64,000 bases of DNA from Acidimicrobiaceae bacterium (lineage in GTDB: Bacteria; Actinomycetota; Acidimicrobiia; Acidimicrobiales; RAAP-2): NCBI GenBank assembly GCA_003153575.1, contig PLZW01000001.1, positions 284,548 through 348,547 of the forward strand. Reading direction: 5' to 3'. The notes under the pieces are model-generated. The model searched no databases, was not told where the DNA came from, and was given only the letters and a program-made list of their open reading frames with translations. Below are positions 8,885 to 19,023 of the stretch, in pieces. The position numbers were made by a program, and so were the translations under genes. Positions within the stretch are counted from its first letter, which is position 1; every line of letters begins with the position of its first letter.

Positions 8885-9719
8885 GCTTCCCGAAGTCGAG
8901 ACCATTCGGAGGGACCTCCAGGGCGAGGTCGTCAACCGCAAGATCAAGTCGGTCGAGGTGCGCAACGGGCGTACCGTCAAGCGGCATGCCAGCGCCAAAG
9001 CCTTCCGGGCCCAGCTCGAGGGCCACAGCATCACGGCCATCAACCGGGCCGGCAAGTACCTCCTGATGGTGCTGGACGACGGCGCCACCCTGGTCATCCA
9101 CCTGGGCCTCAGCGGCCAGCTCCACCGGGTCAAGAACGTGAAGGAGCCGAAGGTCCCTCACACCCATGCGGTGATCACCTTCACCCAGGGGGGCCAGCTG
9201 CGCTTCGTGGATCCCAAGACCTTCGGCGAGCTGTTCGTGTCGGCGGCTCCGGCCGAGGGCGAGCCCGCCCTGCCCGAGTTGGCCCACCTGGGGTTCGACC
9301 CGCTCGAGGACATCATGAGCTGGGAGAAGTTCTGGGTGCTGCTTTCCTCGCACGAGTCCGGGCTCAAGTCCCTGCTGATGGACCAGGAGTTCGTGGCCGG
9401 CATCGGCAACATGTACGCCGACGAGATCCTGTTCGCGGCCGGGCTCCGCTATGACCGCCAGTCGAACTCGCTGTCCTCCCAGGAGGTCCGCCGGCTCTAC
9501 CGGTCGATGGTCGAGACGCTGGCCGAGGCGGTCAAGCGCCGGGGTTCGTCGATGGCCGACGAGCAGTACCGGGACCTGTTCGGCGAGGAGGGCGACTACC
9601 AGGACCAGCACCAGGCCTACGACCGCGAGGGGCAGGCCTGCCGGCGCTGCCGATCGACGATCGTGCGGGTCAGGTCCGGAGGCCGCTCGACGTTCTTCTG
9701 TGAACATTGCCAAGTCTGA
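8877..9719 (+). CDS. mutM: Formamidopyrimidine-DNA glycosylase (Fpg)
   Basis: 280 residues starting MPELPEVE, where Pro2 is the Schiff-base nucleophile and Glu3 the general acid once Met is removed. Lys60 (AGKYLLM) is the conserved phosphate contact. The helix-two-turn-helix carries EFVAGIGNMYADE, and a C-terminal zinc finger C-x2-C-x16-C-x2-C is intact. It removes 8-oxoguanine and formamidopyrimidines and nicks the abasic site. The ATG at 8877 lies inside the end of rnc with GGCGGGGG just upstream. Confidence 0.97.
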   Translation: MPELPEVETIRRDLQGEVVNRKIKSVEVRNGRTVKRHASAKAFRAQLEGHSITAINRAGKYLLMVLDDGATLVIHLGLSGQLHRVKNVKEPKVPHTHAVITFTQGGQLRFVDPKTFGELFVSAAPAEGEPALPELAHLGFDPLEDIMSWEKFWVLLSSHESGLKSLLMDQEFVAGIGNMYADEILFAAGLRYDRQSNSLSSQEVRRLYRSMVETLAEAVKRRGSSMADEQYRDLFGEEGDYQDQHQAYDREGQACRRCRSTIVRVRSGGRSTFFCEHCQV

Positions 9720-9767
9720 CAAGGGGTTCCCGCGGCACCGGGCGCGTGCCGGTAGGGTGAGCGCCCG

Positions 9768-12700
9768 GTGTTCCTGAAGTCCCTCTCGCTCAAAGGTTTC
9801 AAGTCATTCGCCGATCCGTCCGTGCTCGAATTCGAGCCGGGCGTGACCGTCGTCGTCGGCCCGAACGGCAGCGGCAAGTCGAATGTCGTCGACGCCGTGG
9901 CCTGGGTGCTCGGTGCCCAGGGGCCGCGCACCCTGCGGTCGTCCAAGATGGAGGACGTCATCTTCATGGGCACGGCCAACCGGCCCGCCCTGGGGCGCGC
10001 CGAGGTCTCCCTGACCATCGACAACAGTTCTGGCAAGCTCTCGGCGGACCTGGCCGAGGTGACTATCACCCGCACCCTGTTCCGCTCGGGCGACTCCGAG
10101 TACTCGATCAACGGCACCCCGTGCCGCCTCCTCGACATCCAGGAGCTGCTGTCCGACACCGGAGTGGGACGCCAGCAGCACGTCATCGTCAGCCAGGGCC
10201 ACCTCGACGCCATCCTCGAGGCCCGTCCCGAGGACCGCCGATCGGTCATCGAGGAGGCCGCCGGCGTCCTCAAATTCCGCCGGCGCCGCGAACGGGCCGA
10301 GCGCCGCCTGGCCAGCACCGAGGAGAACCTCGAGCGTCTGTTCGACCTGGTCCGTGAAGTCAAACGCCAGATCCGGCCGCTCGAGCGCCAGGCGGCCGCC
10401 GCCCGCTCCTACACGGGGCTGGCCGACGAGCTGCGGACCGTACGCCTCTTCGTTGCCGGGTCCGAGCTCGAAGCCCTCGACCGTCGGCACGCCACGGGCA
10501 CGCGACTCCAGGAGGAACAGCGGGCCAAGGAGGCCGAGCTGCAGGAGGCACTGGGCGCCCTCGACGCCGACTCGGTGCGCACGGCCGACGAACTCTCGGC
10601 CGAGCGCGAGTCCGACCTGACCGCCGCCCTCGGCCGGACCGAGGGCATGGTGGAGCGGGCCCGTGGCCTCTCGGGTGTGCTCCGGGAACGCCAGCGCTCG
10701 CTGGCCCAGGCGCTCGACGCGGCGGCCGACGCCGACGTCGTCTCCACCCTCGAGGCCGAAGGGGCCCGACTGGCCGAGGAGCTGACGGCCGCCGAGCAGG
10801 AGGCGTCCGACCTGGCCCCCGAGCAGGACGGTCTGCTGGTGGCCGAGTCGACGCTGGCCACGGAACTCGAAGCCCACCTGGCGGCCCGGGGCGACGGCTC
10901 CGAACTGCGCAGTGCCGAAGAGGCCGTCACCGTGGCCCGGGGGCAGTTGGCGTCCCTCGAGCACGCACTCGAGCGGGACCGCCGGGCCCTCGACCAGCTG
11001 GTGGCCCGCCAGGCCGGCGCCGAGCGCCGGGCCGCGATGCTGGAGGGCGAGGACCACGAACTCGGCGAGCGCCTGGCCGAGACCGAGCAGAGTCGGCACC
11101 ACCTGCAGGCGGCCCGGGCCGAGACCGAGGCCGCCCACCAGCGCGCCACCCACCATCTGGAGGTCGCCGAGGAGGCCCTGCGTCAGGCCGAACAGGAGCA
11201 CGCCCGCTCCCAGGCCCGGGCCGATGCTCTCGAGCGCGCCCTCGACGAGGCGCGGGGCGCGGCGGGCGCCGAGCTCCTGGCCGGGGTCGACGGCGTGGTC
11301 GGCACGCTGTTGGACCTGGTCGAGGTGGACAGCGGGTGGGAGGAGGCCTTCGAGGCCGCCGCCGGTGCGTCGTTGGCCGCCGTCGTCGTGTCCGGTAGCG
11401 AGCCGGCCCGTGCCGCGCTGTCGCGCCTGCGCCAGGGTGGCGCCGCCGGGGCCGTGTTGGCCCTCACCGAATCGGCCGCGTCCCGCGGTGTCAACCTGGC
11501 CGGCCCGGCCGTCCCCGGGGGCACCGAGTCGATCCGCGGCCACGTCCGGCCCCGCGCCGGCGGTCGGCACTACCCGGGCCTGGACACCGTGCTCGACACG
11601 CTGCTCCACGGCTCGTGCTGCGCCACCCGGGGCTGGTCCGACGCGATCGACCTGGCCCTGGCCCGCCCCGACCTGGTGGTGGTCACCCGCGACGGCGACC
11701 GCTTCTCACCCACCGGCTGGCGCGTCCGCGCCGGTGGCGGCGTGGTGACCGCCGCCGTGGTCGACGAATCCCGGGAGCGGGCCGAGGTGGCCCGGGCCGA
11801 GGCCGGACGGGCCGCCGAGGAGCGGACCACGGCCCGGGCCGAGGTCGAGACCACCCGTGAGGCCGCCGCCGAGGGTGTCCGGTCCGACGACCGCAACGAG
11901 GTCGCCCATCAGGCTGCACGGGTCGGACGCCAGCGGGTCTCCGGCGACCGTGACCTGCTGGCCACCGAGCTTGACGAGATCCGGCGGAACCGGGCCGAGA
12001 TCGAGGAGCGGATCGGCCGGGACGGGGCCCGGGTGGCGGAGCTGGTGGCCGGCATGCCCGAGCTCGAGCACGAGCGGTCCCTGGCCGGCGAGCGAGTGGC
12101 CGCGGCGCGCGAAGAACGTCGGCGCCTCGAGGGACTGATTGCCGATGCGGCTGCGGCCCGCAACGAATGGGAGGTCCGCACCGCCGGCCTGGTCGAACGG
12201 CGGCGGGTGCTGACCGAGCGGCTGGGCGAGGTGGAGCGCCGCCTGACCGGTCACGCCGACGAGCGCCTGCAGGCCGCGGCGCGCCGGACCCGTCTGGAGT
12301 CCGACGCCACCGCCGTCCAACGGCTCCTGGGGGTGGTGGCCGAAGCGCAGGCCGGCCTCGACTCGCTGCTGTCGTCGCTGCGGGACCGGCATCGCCGCCA
12401 GCTCGAAGCGGTGCGGGCCGGTGGTGCCCGCCTGGAGGAGCTGCGCCGCCGACGTTCGGTCAATGACCACGAACTTGCTGCCACCCGCAGCCGGCTGCAG
12501 AAGGCCGAGCTCGACCTGGTGGAGGCCACCATCCGGCGGGAGGCGGTGGTGGAGGCCCTGCGCCGGGAGCTGGGCTGCGGTCCCGAGGACGCCATCGGCG
12601 CACCCGCTCCCGAGCTACCCGAGGGAGTCGATCCGTCCGGCCGGGTGGACCAGCTCGAGTCCGAGCTGGCGGCCATCGGCCCGGTCAACCCGTTGGCCAT

Positions 12701-13535
12701 GGAGGAACTGTCGGAGCTGGGCGAGCGCCACCAGTTCCTCGAGTCCCAGGTGGAGGACGTCCGCAAGGCCCAGCGGGAGCTCCGCCAGATCATCCGCACC
12801 CTCGACGAGGAGATCATGCACGTCTTCGACGCGGCGTTCGCCGACGTCAACGAGCACTTCTCCAACCTGATCACGTCACTGTTCCCGGGTGGCACCGGCC
12901 GGTTGTCGCTGACTGACCCCGAGAACCTGCTCGACACCGGTGTCGAGGTCGAAGTGCGCCCGGCCGGACGCAACGTGCGCCGCCTCTCCCTGCTGTCCGG
13001 CGGCGAGCGGTCGCTGGTGGCCATGGCCTACCTCTTCGCCGTCTTCCGGAGCCGGCCGTCGCCCTTCTACCTGATGGACGAAGTCGAGGCCGCCCTCGAC
13101 GACGTCAATCTGATGCGGTTCCTGGCCCTGGTCAACGAGTTCCGGGAAGAGGCCCAGCTGATCATCGTGAGCCACCAGAAGCGCACAATGGAGGCGGCCG
13201 ACGCCCTCTACGGGGTGACGATGGCCCCCGGCGGCTCGTCCAAGGTGGTCAGCCAGAAGGTGCCCCGCGACCGCACGGCGACCGACGCGCTCGAAGCCCG
13301 GCCGGCCGCTCCGATCGATGGGGACGCGGATGCGGACGCGCTGTCGCCGGTTGCGACGGCGCCCGTCGAGGTGCCCGAACTGACCGACGGCCAGTCCGGT
13401 GCCGAGCTGTCGGACCTGCTCGACGAGCCGGAGCGCAAAGAGGGCCCGGCCATCCCCGTGCCGCCCCCCCGTGTCGATGTCGGCGGCGTGGGGACGGGTC
13501 GCGGCGAACCCGGCGCCGCCGGCACCGTCCACTGA
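9768..13535 (+). CDS. smc: Chromosome segregation ATPase SMC
   Basis: 1255 residues. The N-terminal ATPase half has Walker A GPNGSGKSN at residues 31-39, followed by a long Glu/Ala/Arg-rich coiled coil, a hinge domain around residues 505-660 (GVDGVVGTLLDLVEV), the second coiled coil, the ABC signature LLSGGERSLV near residue 1075 and Walker B FYLMDEVEAALDD near 1100. SMC loads near the origin and compacts and separates sister chromosomes with ScpAB, whose genes are not in the window. Beyond the ATPase core there is an unusual low-complexity acidic and proline-rich tail of about 105 residues. GTG start; the stop overlaps the ftsY start as TGATG. Confidence 0.97.
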   Translation: MFLKSLSLKGFKSFADPSVLEFEPGVTVVVGPNGSGKSNVVDAVAWVLGAQGPRTLRSSKMEDVIFMGTANRPALGRAEVSLTIDNSSGKLSADLAEVTITRTLFRSGDSEYSINGTPCRLLDIQELLSDTGVGRQQHVIVSQGHLDAILEARPEDRRSVIEEAAGVLKFRRRRERAERRLASTEENLERLFDLVREVKRQIRPLERQAAAARSYTGLADELRTVRLFVAGSELEALDRRHATGTRLQEEQRAKEAELQEALGALDADSVRTADELSAERESDLTAALGRTEGMVERARGLSGVLRERQRSLAQALDAAADADVVSTLEAEGARLAEELTAAEQEASDLAPEQDGLLVAESTLATELEAHLAARGDGSELRSAEEAVTVARGQLASLEHALERDRRALDQLVARQAGAERRAAMLEGEDHELGERLAETEQSRHHLQAARAETEAAHQRATHHLEVAEEALRQAEQEHARSQARADALERALDEARGAAGAELLAGVDGVVGTLLDLVEVDSGWEEAFEAAAGASLAAVVVSGSEPARAALSRLRQGGAAGAVLALTESAASRGVNLAGPAVPGGTESIRGHVRPRAGGRHYPGLDTVLDTLLHGSCCATRGWSDAIDLALARPDLVVVTRDGDRFSPTGWRVRAGGGVVTAAVVDESRERAEVARAEAGRAAEERTTARAEVETTREAAAEGVRSDDRNEVAHQAARVGRQRVSGDRDLLATELDEIRRNRAEIEERIGRDGARVAELVAGMPELEHERSLAGERVAAAREERRRLEGLIADAAAARNEWEVRTAGLVERRRVLTERLGEVERRLTGHADERLQAAARRTRLESDATAVQRLLGVVAEAQAGLDSLLSSLRDRHRRQLEAVRAGGARLEELRRRRSVNDHELAATRSRLQKAELDLVEATIRREAVVEALRRELGCGPEDAIGAPAPELPEGVDPSGRVDQLESELAAIGPVNPLAMEELSELGERHQFLESQVEDVRKAQRELRQIIRTLDEEIMHVFDAAFADVNEHFSNLITSLFPGGTGRLSLTDPENLLDTGVEVEVRPAGRNVRRLSLLSGGERSLVAMAYLFAVFRSRPSPFYLMDEVEAALDDVNLMRFLALVNEFREEAQLIIVSHQKRTMEAADALYGVTMAPGGSSKVVSQKVPRDRTATDALEARPAAPIDGDADADALSPVATAPVEVPELTDGQSGAELSDLLDEPERKEGPAIPVPPPRVDVGGVGTGRGEPGAAGTVH

Positions 13536-14734
13536 TGGACGCCGCCCTGGTGACGGCGGCCTCCGACGCCCTGATCGCCGTCGCTGTGGCCGTGCCCGTG
13601 TGCCTGGTGGCCGGCGGGGTCGCCATCGCCACCCGCCGGCGGGGTCGCGGTACCGACGGCGCCGCCCGGTCGGATGGCGCCGACGCCGAAGTGGCCGGGG
13701 CCGGCCGGATGACGGCGGTCCTCACCCCGCGGGCCACACCTGAGGTCGCCCCCGCGCCCACGGCCGAGCCGGCACCCCCGCCGACGCCCGAGCCCGAGGC
13801 GGAGCCCGCCTCGTACCGGGGTCGCCTGGGCAAGGCCCGCGGGCTCCTGTCCGGGTACCTCGGCGCCGTCCGGGCGAAGGGCAGGATCGACGCCACCACC
13901 TGGGACGACCTCGAGGAGGCCCTGATCCGCGCCGATGTCGGCGTGGGGGCCACCGACGCCCTGTTGGACGACCTCCGGGGCCGGGTGAAGTCGGGCGAGA
14001 TCGACGGCCCCGACGCCCTGGTCGAGTCGTTGAAGGGCGACCTGGTGGCGATGCTCACCACTGACGGGTCGGGGCTGGCCGTGGTCGGCGCCGACCGTCC
14101 CGGGCCGGTCGAAGGCGAGACGGCCCGCACCGTCGACGTGTGGCTGTTCGTCGGGGTCAACGGGGTGGGCAAGACCACCACGGTGGGCAAGGTGGCCACA
14201 CGGCTGACCCGGGCCGGCACCCCGGTGCTCCTGGCCGCCGGCGACACCTTCCGGGCCGCGGCCGGCGAGCAGCTCAGTCTGTGGGCCGAGCGGTCCGGCG
14301 CAGACATCGTGCGCGGGGCCGAGGGGGGCGACCCGAGCTCGGTTGTCTTCGACGCCGTCCAGCGGGCGGCTGCCAAGGGACAGCCGTTGGTGCTGGCCGA
14401 CACGGCCGGCCGGCTCCACAACAAGGTCAACCTGATCGAGGAGCTGAAGAAGATCCGACGGGTGTCGGACCGACCCCCGGGCCACGTGACCGAGGTGCTC
14501 CTGGTGCTCGACGCCACCACCGGTCAGAACGGCCTGGCCCAGGCCAAGGTCTTCCTCGATGCCGTCGACGTCTCCGGGGTGGTGCTGACCAAACTGGACG
14601 GCACGGCCAAGGGCGGGATCGTGGTGGCCATCCAGCGCGAACTCGGCCTCCCGGTCAAGCTGGTCGGACTCGGCGAAGGTCCGGGCGACCTCGTCGACTT
14701 CGACCCCGAGGCCTTCGTCGACGCCCTGTTCTGA
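13535..14734 (+). CDS. ftsY: Signal recognition particle receptor FtsY
   Basis: 399 residues. An N-terminal hydrophobic segment (about residues 8-30, LIAVAVAVPVCLVAGGVAIA) probably anchors it in the membrane, as in other actinobacterial FtsY, followed by a Pro/Glu-rich linker and the NG GTPase domain from about residue 95. Walker A is VNGVGKTTTVGK near residue 207; LADTAGRLHNK and LTKLDGTAKGG are the other GTPase motifs. It receives ribosome-SRP complexes at the membrane. It overlaps smc by one base and is followed 64 bases later by ffh, its partner. Confidence 0.97.
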   Translation: MDAALVTAASDALIAVAVAVPVCLVAGGVAIATRRRGRGTDGAARSDGADAEVAGAGRMTAVLTPRATPEVAPAPTAEPAPPPTPEPEAEPASYRGRLGKARGLLSGYLGAVRAKGRIDATTWDDLEEALIRADVGVGATDALLDDLRGRVKSGEIDGPDALVESLKGDLVAMLTTDGSGLAVVGADRPGPVEGETARTVDVWLFVGVNGVGKTTTVGKVATRLTRAGTPVLLAAGDTFRAAAGEQLSLWAERSGADIVRGAEGGDPSSVVFDAVQRAAAKGQPLVLADTAGRLHNKVNLIEELKKIRRVSDRPPGHVTEVLLVLDATTGQNGLAQAKVFLDAVDVSGVVLTKLDGTAKGGIVVAIQRELGLPVKLVGLGEGPGDLVDFDPEAFVDALF

Positions 14735-14798
14735 GCCGCCTGAGGCGAGGGATCGGGCGCACGGGCCGGCCACCGTGGTCGGGTAGCCTGAGCACCCC

Positions 14799-16334
14799 AT
14801 GTTCGAGAGCCTGACCGACCGATTCGACGGCATCCTGACCCGGCTGCGGGGCCGCGGACGCCTGACCGAGGCCGATGTCGACGAGGTCCTGCGCGAGATC
14901 CGCACCGCCCTGCTGGAGGCCGACGTCGAGATCGGCGTGGTCCGCAAGTTCACCACCGCGGTCCGCGACCGGTGCGTCGGGCTCGAGCTGTCGCAGAGCC
15001 TCAGCCCGGGCCAGCAGGTCATCAAGATCGTCAATGAGGAGCTGGTCGCCATCCTCGGCGGCGAGACCCTCCAGATCCGGTACGCCAGCCGGCCCCCGAC
15101 GGTCATCCTGCTCGCCGGCCTGCAGGGGTCCGGCAAGACCACGGCATCGGCCAAGCTGGCCCGCTGGTTCAAACAGCAGGGCCGCAACCCGCTGCTGGTG
15201 GGCGCCGACCTCCAGCGTCCGGCCGCTGTCGAACAGCTGCAGGTGCTGGGCGGCCAGGCCGGGGTCACGGTGTTCTCGGAGGCGACGGACCCGGTGGCCG
15301 TGGCCACCGCCGGCCTCGAGGAGGCCAAGCGCCTCGGGCGCGACGTCCTGATCGTCGACACCGCGGGCCGCCTGTCCATCGACGAGGAGCTGATGGACGA
15401 GATCCGGGACATCTCCGGGTCGGTCCGGCCCGACTACACGTTCCTCGTCATCGACGCCATGACGGGCCAGGACGCGGTGTCCACCGCGGAGGCCTTCCAC
15501 GCCGCCCTCACCCTCGACGGGGTCATCTTGACCAAGCTGGACGGCGACGCCCGGGGTGGCGCCGCCCTGTCGGTGAAGGAGGTGGTGGGCCGGCCCATCG
15601 CCTTCGCCTCGACGGGGGAGAAGCTCGACGACTTCGACCAGTTCCACCCCGACCGCATGGCCGACCGCATCCTCGGCATGGGGGACGTCCTCAGCTTGAT
15701 CGAGCAGGCCGAGCGCACGATGGACCAGGACGTCGCCACCAAGGGTGCGGCGGCCATCATCGAGGGGCGGTTCACCCTCGAGGACTTCCTCGAGCAGCTC
15801 CAGCAGGTCGAGAAGATGGGCTCGATCTCCGGCATGATGTCGCTCATCCCCGGCGTGTCGAAGGACCTGAAGCGGGCGTCGGAGTCGGTCGGCGACAGCC
15901 AGATCGGGCAGGTCAAGGCCATCATCTTCTCGATGACGCCCCGCGAGCGGACCGACCCCTCGATCATCGACGGGGGGCGCCGGGTCCGCATCGCCAACGG
16001 CAGCGGGACGACCACCGCCGACGTCAACGCCCTCCTGAAGCAGTTCAAGGATATGCAGAAGATGATGAAGGGCTTCGGTAAGGGGGGGATGGGCGGGGCC
16101 CTCGGCGGGCTCGGCGGCCTCCTCGGCCGGGGTGGCCCCAAGATGTCGCCGCAGGCCATGTCCGACATGGCCTCGCAGATGGGGGGGAGCGACCTGGCGG
16201 CCCTCGGGGCCGGTGCCCCGGGCGGACCGGCCAGCCCGTTCACCGGGGCGGGCGGTGGGTCGAAGGCGGCCAAGAAGGGCAAGGGCGGCAAGAAGGGCAA
16301 GGGCGGCGGCCGGGTCACGCCGAAGTCCCGCTGA
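14799..16334 (+). CDS. ffh: Signal recognition particle protein Ffh (SRP54)
   Basis: 511 residues: N domain, GTPase domain with [24 protein letters not shown] and [11 protein letters not shown], and a methionine-rich M domain ([27 protein letters not shown]) that binds signal peptides and the SRP RNA. The C-terminus ends in a Gly/Lys-rich tail ([13 protein letters not shown]) longer than usual, probably RNA-binding. No SRP RNA gene was recognised in the window. It stands 64 bases after ftsY and about 160 bases before rpsP. Confidence 0.97.
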   Translation: MFESLTDRFDGILTRLRGRGRLTEADVDEVLREIRTALLEADVEIGVVRKFTTAVRDRCVGLELSQSLSPGQQVIKIVNEELVAILGGETLQIRYASRPPTVILLAGLQGSGKTTASAKLARWFKQQGRNPLLVGADLQRPAAVEQLQVLGGQAGVTVFSEATDPVAVATAGLEEAKRLGRDVLIVDTAGRLSIDEELMDEIRDISGSVRPDYTFLVIDAMTGQDAVSTAEAFHAALTLDGVILTKLDGDARGGAALSVKEVVGRPIAFASTGEKLDDFDQFHPDRMADRILGMGDVLSLIEQAERTMDQDVATKGAAAIIEGRFTLEDFLEQLQQVEKMGSISGMMSLIPGVSKDLKRASESVGDSQIGQVKAIIFSMTPRERTDPSIIDGGRRVRIANGSGTTTADVNALLKQFKDMQKMMKGFGKGGMGGALGGLGGLLGRGGPKMSPQAMSDMASQMGGSDLAALGAGAPGGPASPFTGAGGGSKAAKKGKGGKKGKGGGRVTPKSR

Positions 16335-16497
16335 CCGGGGACGACAGGGTCGGAACGGGCCCGGACCGCCCCTGGTGCACACGGGTCCCCGCTTTGGTGG
16401 GAGACTGTCGGTCGCTCGCGGCCCGGACGGCCGCAACGTGTTCGTACCAACACCCAGTGCTTCACTTGGAAGACACCATGCAACAGAGGAGTTCACC

Positions 16498-16785
16498 GTG
16501 GCAGTAAAGCTCCGCCTCGTGCGGATCGGGAAGAAGAAGCAGCCGACGTACCGGCTGGTGGCGGCGGACAGCCGTTCGCCCCGTAACGGACGGTTCATCG
16601 AGATCGTCGGGACCTACGCCCCGCGCGGCAAGTCGTTGGCCGAGCCGGATGCCGTCGTCCAGATCGACAACGCCAAGGCCGTCAAGTGGCTGTCCCAGGG
16701 CGCCCAGCCCACGGAGCGCGTCGAGAAGCTGCTGAAGCAGTCGGGTGCACTCGACGAGTTCGCGTCGGCCAAGGCGGCCCAGTGA
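16498..16785 (+). CDS. rpsP: 30S ribosomal protein S16
   Basis: 95 residues; [20 protein letters not shown] at the N-terminus and [14 protein letters not shown] are diagnostic of S16. The start is a GTG at 16498 with AGAGGA eight bases upstream; the reading frame continues upstream without meaning. It is the first gene of the rpsP-khpA-rimM-trmD group and overlaps the KH gene by GTGA. The protein binds 16S rRNA in the body of the small subunit. Confidence 0.97.
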   Translation: MAVKLRLVRIGKKKQPTYRLVAADSRSPRNGRFIEIVGTYAPRGKSLAEPDAVVQIDNAKAVKWLSQGAQPTERVEKLLKQSGALDEFASAKAAQ

Positions 16786-17120
16786 CCGAGGAGATGACGG
16801 CGGACTCGGTGGACGACGTCAACACCATCGACGACGGATTCGACGAGCACGACGACGACGCCGGCAACCGCGTCTCCGGCGGGACCCCGCTGGCCGTCGT
16901 GACGTATCTGGTCCACTCCATCGCCTCGGACACCGAGGCCGTGGTGATCAACACCGAGGAGCGCGGCGACAGCGTGCGCTTCCGCATCCACGTGGCCCCC
17001 GAGGACATGGGACGGGTCATCGGCCGACGCGGCCGCGTGGCCCAGGCCATCCGCACGGTGGTAGCCGCCGCCGGAGCACGCGACGGCGTCCAGACCAGCG
17101 TCGACATCGTCGACGACTGA
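16782..17120 (+). CDS. khpA: KH-domain RNA-binding protein KhpA (YlqC family)
   Basis: 112 residues. A type-II KH domain occupies the C-terminal two thirds, with the GxxG loop in [17 protein letters not shown]. The N-terminal 40 residues are strongly acidic ([12 protein letters not shown]), longer than in most KhpA proteins, which are near 80 residues. KhpA pairs with KhpB/Jag to bind RNAs and affects cell elongation in other bacteria. The GTG start overlaps the rpsP stop by four bases; seven bases separate it from rimM. Confidence 0.93.
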   Translation: MTEEMTADSVDDVNTIDDGFDEHDDDAGNRVSGGTPLAVVTYLVHSIASDTEAVVINTEERGDSVRFRIHVAPEDMGRVIGRRGRVAQAIRTVVAAAGARDGVQTSVDIVDD

Positions 17121-17127
17121 CCGGGCG

Positions 17128-17667
17128 GTGCCCTCCCCGGCCCCCGGCGACGGCGCCGACGGCGCCGGCCACGGGGCCCACGCCCCACTGGGGCCCCCGG
17201 CCCTGCTCGGCGTCGGCCGGATCGTCAAGCCCCACGGGCTGCGCGGCGATGTCATCGTCTCACTGACCACCAACCGCGCCGAACGGGTGGCGGTCGGCTC
17301 GGTGCTCACCTCGGAGGACGGCCGGACCTTCGAGGTGGTGCGCTCGTCGCCCCACGGTGGCCGCCACATCGTGACCTTCGCCGGCGTGGCCGGCATCGAG
17401 GCGGCCGAGGCGCTGCGCGACACCCCGCTGCTGGCCGCGCCCCTCGAGGATCCGGACGCCCTGTGGGTCCACGACCTGATCGGTTCGGTGGTGGCGGACG
17501 CCGACGGCGTCGAGCTCGGCCGGGTGACCGGCGTCGAGGCGAACCCGGCCAGCGACCTGCTGATCCTCGACGGCGGCGGCCTGATCCCGCTCCGGTTCGT
17601 CACTTCCTCCGAGCCCGGGGTACGGGTCGTGGTCGACATCCCCGACGGGCTGCTCGACCTGCCGTGA
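17128..17667 (+). CDS. rimM: 16S rRNA processing protein RimM
   Basis: 179 residues. After a Gly/Ala/Pro-rich N-terminal extension of about 28 residues, the RimM barrel begins at LGVGRIVKPHGLRGDV and the PRC-barrel half at LWVHDLIGSVV, ending IPDGLLDL. It helps 30S head maturation, binding ribosomal protein S19. GTG start; its stop overlaps trmD by GTGA. Confidence 0.95.
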   Translation: MPSPAPGDGADGAGHGAHAPLGPPALLGVGRIVKPHGLRGDVIVSLTTNRAERVAVGSVLTSEDGRTFEVVRSSPHGGRHIVTFAGVAGIEAAEALRDTPLLAAPLEDPDALWVHDLIGSVVADADGVELGRVTGVEANPASDLLILDGGGLIPLRFVTSSEPGVRVVVDIPDGLLDLP

Positions 17668-18473
17668 GCGGCGCCTCGGATGCAACGACCGGCGCCACCC
17701 CGGCTGTCCGGATCGACGTCTTCACGCTCTTCCCCGAAGTCGTCACCGGGTACGGGGAGACCTCGATCCTCGGTCGGGCCCGCGGCCGGGGGCTCCTCGA
17801 CCTGCGCGCCCACGACATTCGTGCGGCCACCCACGACGTCCACCGGAGCGTCGACGACGCCCCCTTCGGGGGCGGGGCGGGGATGGTGCTGTCCCCCGAG
17901 CCCGTGTTCGAGGCGGTGGAGGCAGTGGCCGCCGGACCCGACGGCCTGCCCCGGCCCCTCCTCCTCCTGTCGGCCTCGGGCCGGCCGTTCGACCAGGTCG
18001 TGGCCCACGAGCTGGCGGCTCTGTCGGGAGGATTCTCCCTCGTGTGCGGCCGCTACGAAGGAGTCGACCAGCGGGTGGCCGACCACCTGTGCGACGACGA
18101 GCTGTCCATCGGCGACTACGTGCTCGCCGGGGGCGAACTGGCCGCCCTGGTCGTGGTCGAGGCCGTGGTCCGGCTGCTGCCCGGTGTCCTCGGCAACGAG
18201 CAGTCCACCGACGAGGAGAGCTTCGCGGCGGGGCTCCTCGAGTATCCCCAGTACACCCGCCCGGCCGAGTTTCGGGGCCACGGGGTCCCCGAGGTCCTGC
18301 GATCGGGGGACCACGGGAATGTGGAGGCCTGGCGCAGGGCCCAGTCCCTGGTCAGGACGCTGCACCGGCGTCCCGACCTGATCGGGGCCCGAGGCGGGCT
18401 GACCCCCGAGGAGGTCCGGCTGCTGGCCGACCACGGTGAAGTGCGCCTGCTCCGCGAACACGGCTACGATTGA
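17664..18473 (+). CDS. trmD: tRNA (guanine37-N1)-methyltransferase TrmD
   Basis: 269 residues. The SPOUT fold is clear: [10 protein letters not shown] at the start, GGGAGMV, the knot segments [13 protein letters not shown] and [16 protein letters not shown], then LEYPQYTRP. It methylates G37 next to the anticodon and prevents frameshifting. The GTG at 17664 overlaps the rimM stop and adds about 15 linker residues before the conserved domain; a second GTC-rich stretch offers no better start. Confidence 0.96.
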   Translation: MSGASDATTGATPAVRIDVFTLFPEVVTGYGETSILGRARGRGLLDLRAHDIRAATHDVHRSVDDAPFGGGAGMVLSPEPVFEAVEAVAAGPDGLPRPLLLLSASGRPFDQVVAHELAALSGGFSLVCGRYEGVDQRVADHLCDDELSIGDYVLAGGELAALVVVEAVVRLLPGVLGNEQSTDEESFAAGLLEYPQYTRPAEFRGHGVPEVLRSGDHGNVEAWRRAQSLVRTLHRRPDLIGARGGLTPEEVRLLADHGEVRLLREHGYD

Positions 18474-18606
18474 AGAGCCTCGCCGGCACCGGTTCGCCCC
18501 GGTGTCCGCATCGACGGCCCGCCACGCGTCGCCCTCCCGGTGGGAGCGTCGGGCCCGGGTCGCCGGCGGGGGAGAGATCGAACGACCTTCGAAAGAGACG
18601 CGCCCC
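18474..18606 (+). promoter_or_regulatory. rplS leader with two GC hairpins
   Basis: The 133-base gap between trmD and rplS holds two inverted repeats: CACCGG at 18487-18492 with CCGGTG at 18499-18504, and CTCCC at 18534-18538 with GGGAG at 18542-18546. Neither is followed by a T-run, so they do not look like intrinsic terminators. They could be processing or regulatory stems for L19; this is inference from spacing alone. Confidence 0.35.
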
Positions 18607-18960
18607 ATGAATCCGACCGACATCATCGACCGCGACAGCATGCGGGACGACATCCCCGACTTCCGCCCCGGCGACACCGTCAAGGTGCACGTGCGGGTGG
18701 TCGAGGGCACCCGGGAGCGGGTCCAGGTGTTCCAGGGTGCGGTCATCCGCCGTCAGGGCACCGGCATCCAGGAGACCTTCACCGTGCGCAAAGTGAGCTT
18801 CGGGGTCGGCGTCGAGCGGACGTTCCCCGTCCACTCCCCGGTCATCGACCACACCGAGGTCGTGTCGCTGGGCGACGTCCGGCGGGCCAAGCTCTATTAC
18901 CTCCGCGACCGCCACGGCAAGGCGGCCAAGATCCGGGAACTGCGGACTGCCCGCTCCTGA
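18607..18960 (+). CDS. rplS: 50S ribosomal protein L19
   Basis: 117 residues; [34 protein letters not shown] and [14 protein letters not shown] are diagnostic of L19, which sits at the subunit interface. The ATG at 18607 gives the family's usual length; in-frame sequence upstream is not conserved. In most Actinobacteria lepB and rnhB follow; here the DUF2469 gene is next. Confidence 0.97.
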   Translation: MNPTDIIDRDSMRDDIPDFRPGDTVKVHVRVVEGTRERVQVFQGAVIRRQGTGIQETFTVRKVSFGVGVERTFPVHSPVIDHTEVVSLGDVRRAKLYYLRDRHGKAAKIRELRTARS

Positions 18961-19023
18961 TCGTGCCCCGTGGGTGCCCGGCTGTGGCCCCGGAGCGGGC
19001 ATGACGACGCGGCCCGGCGCCCG

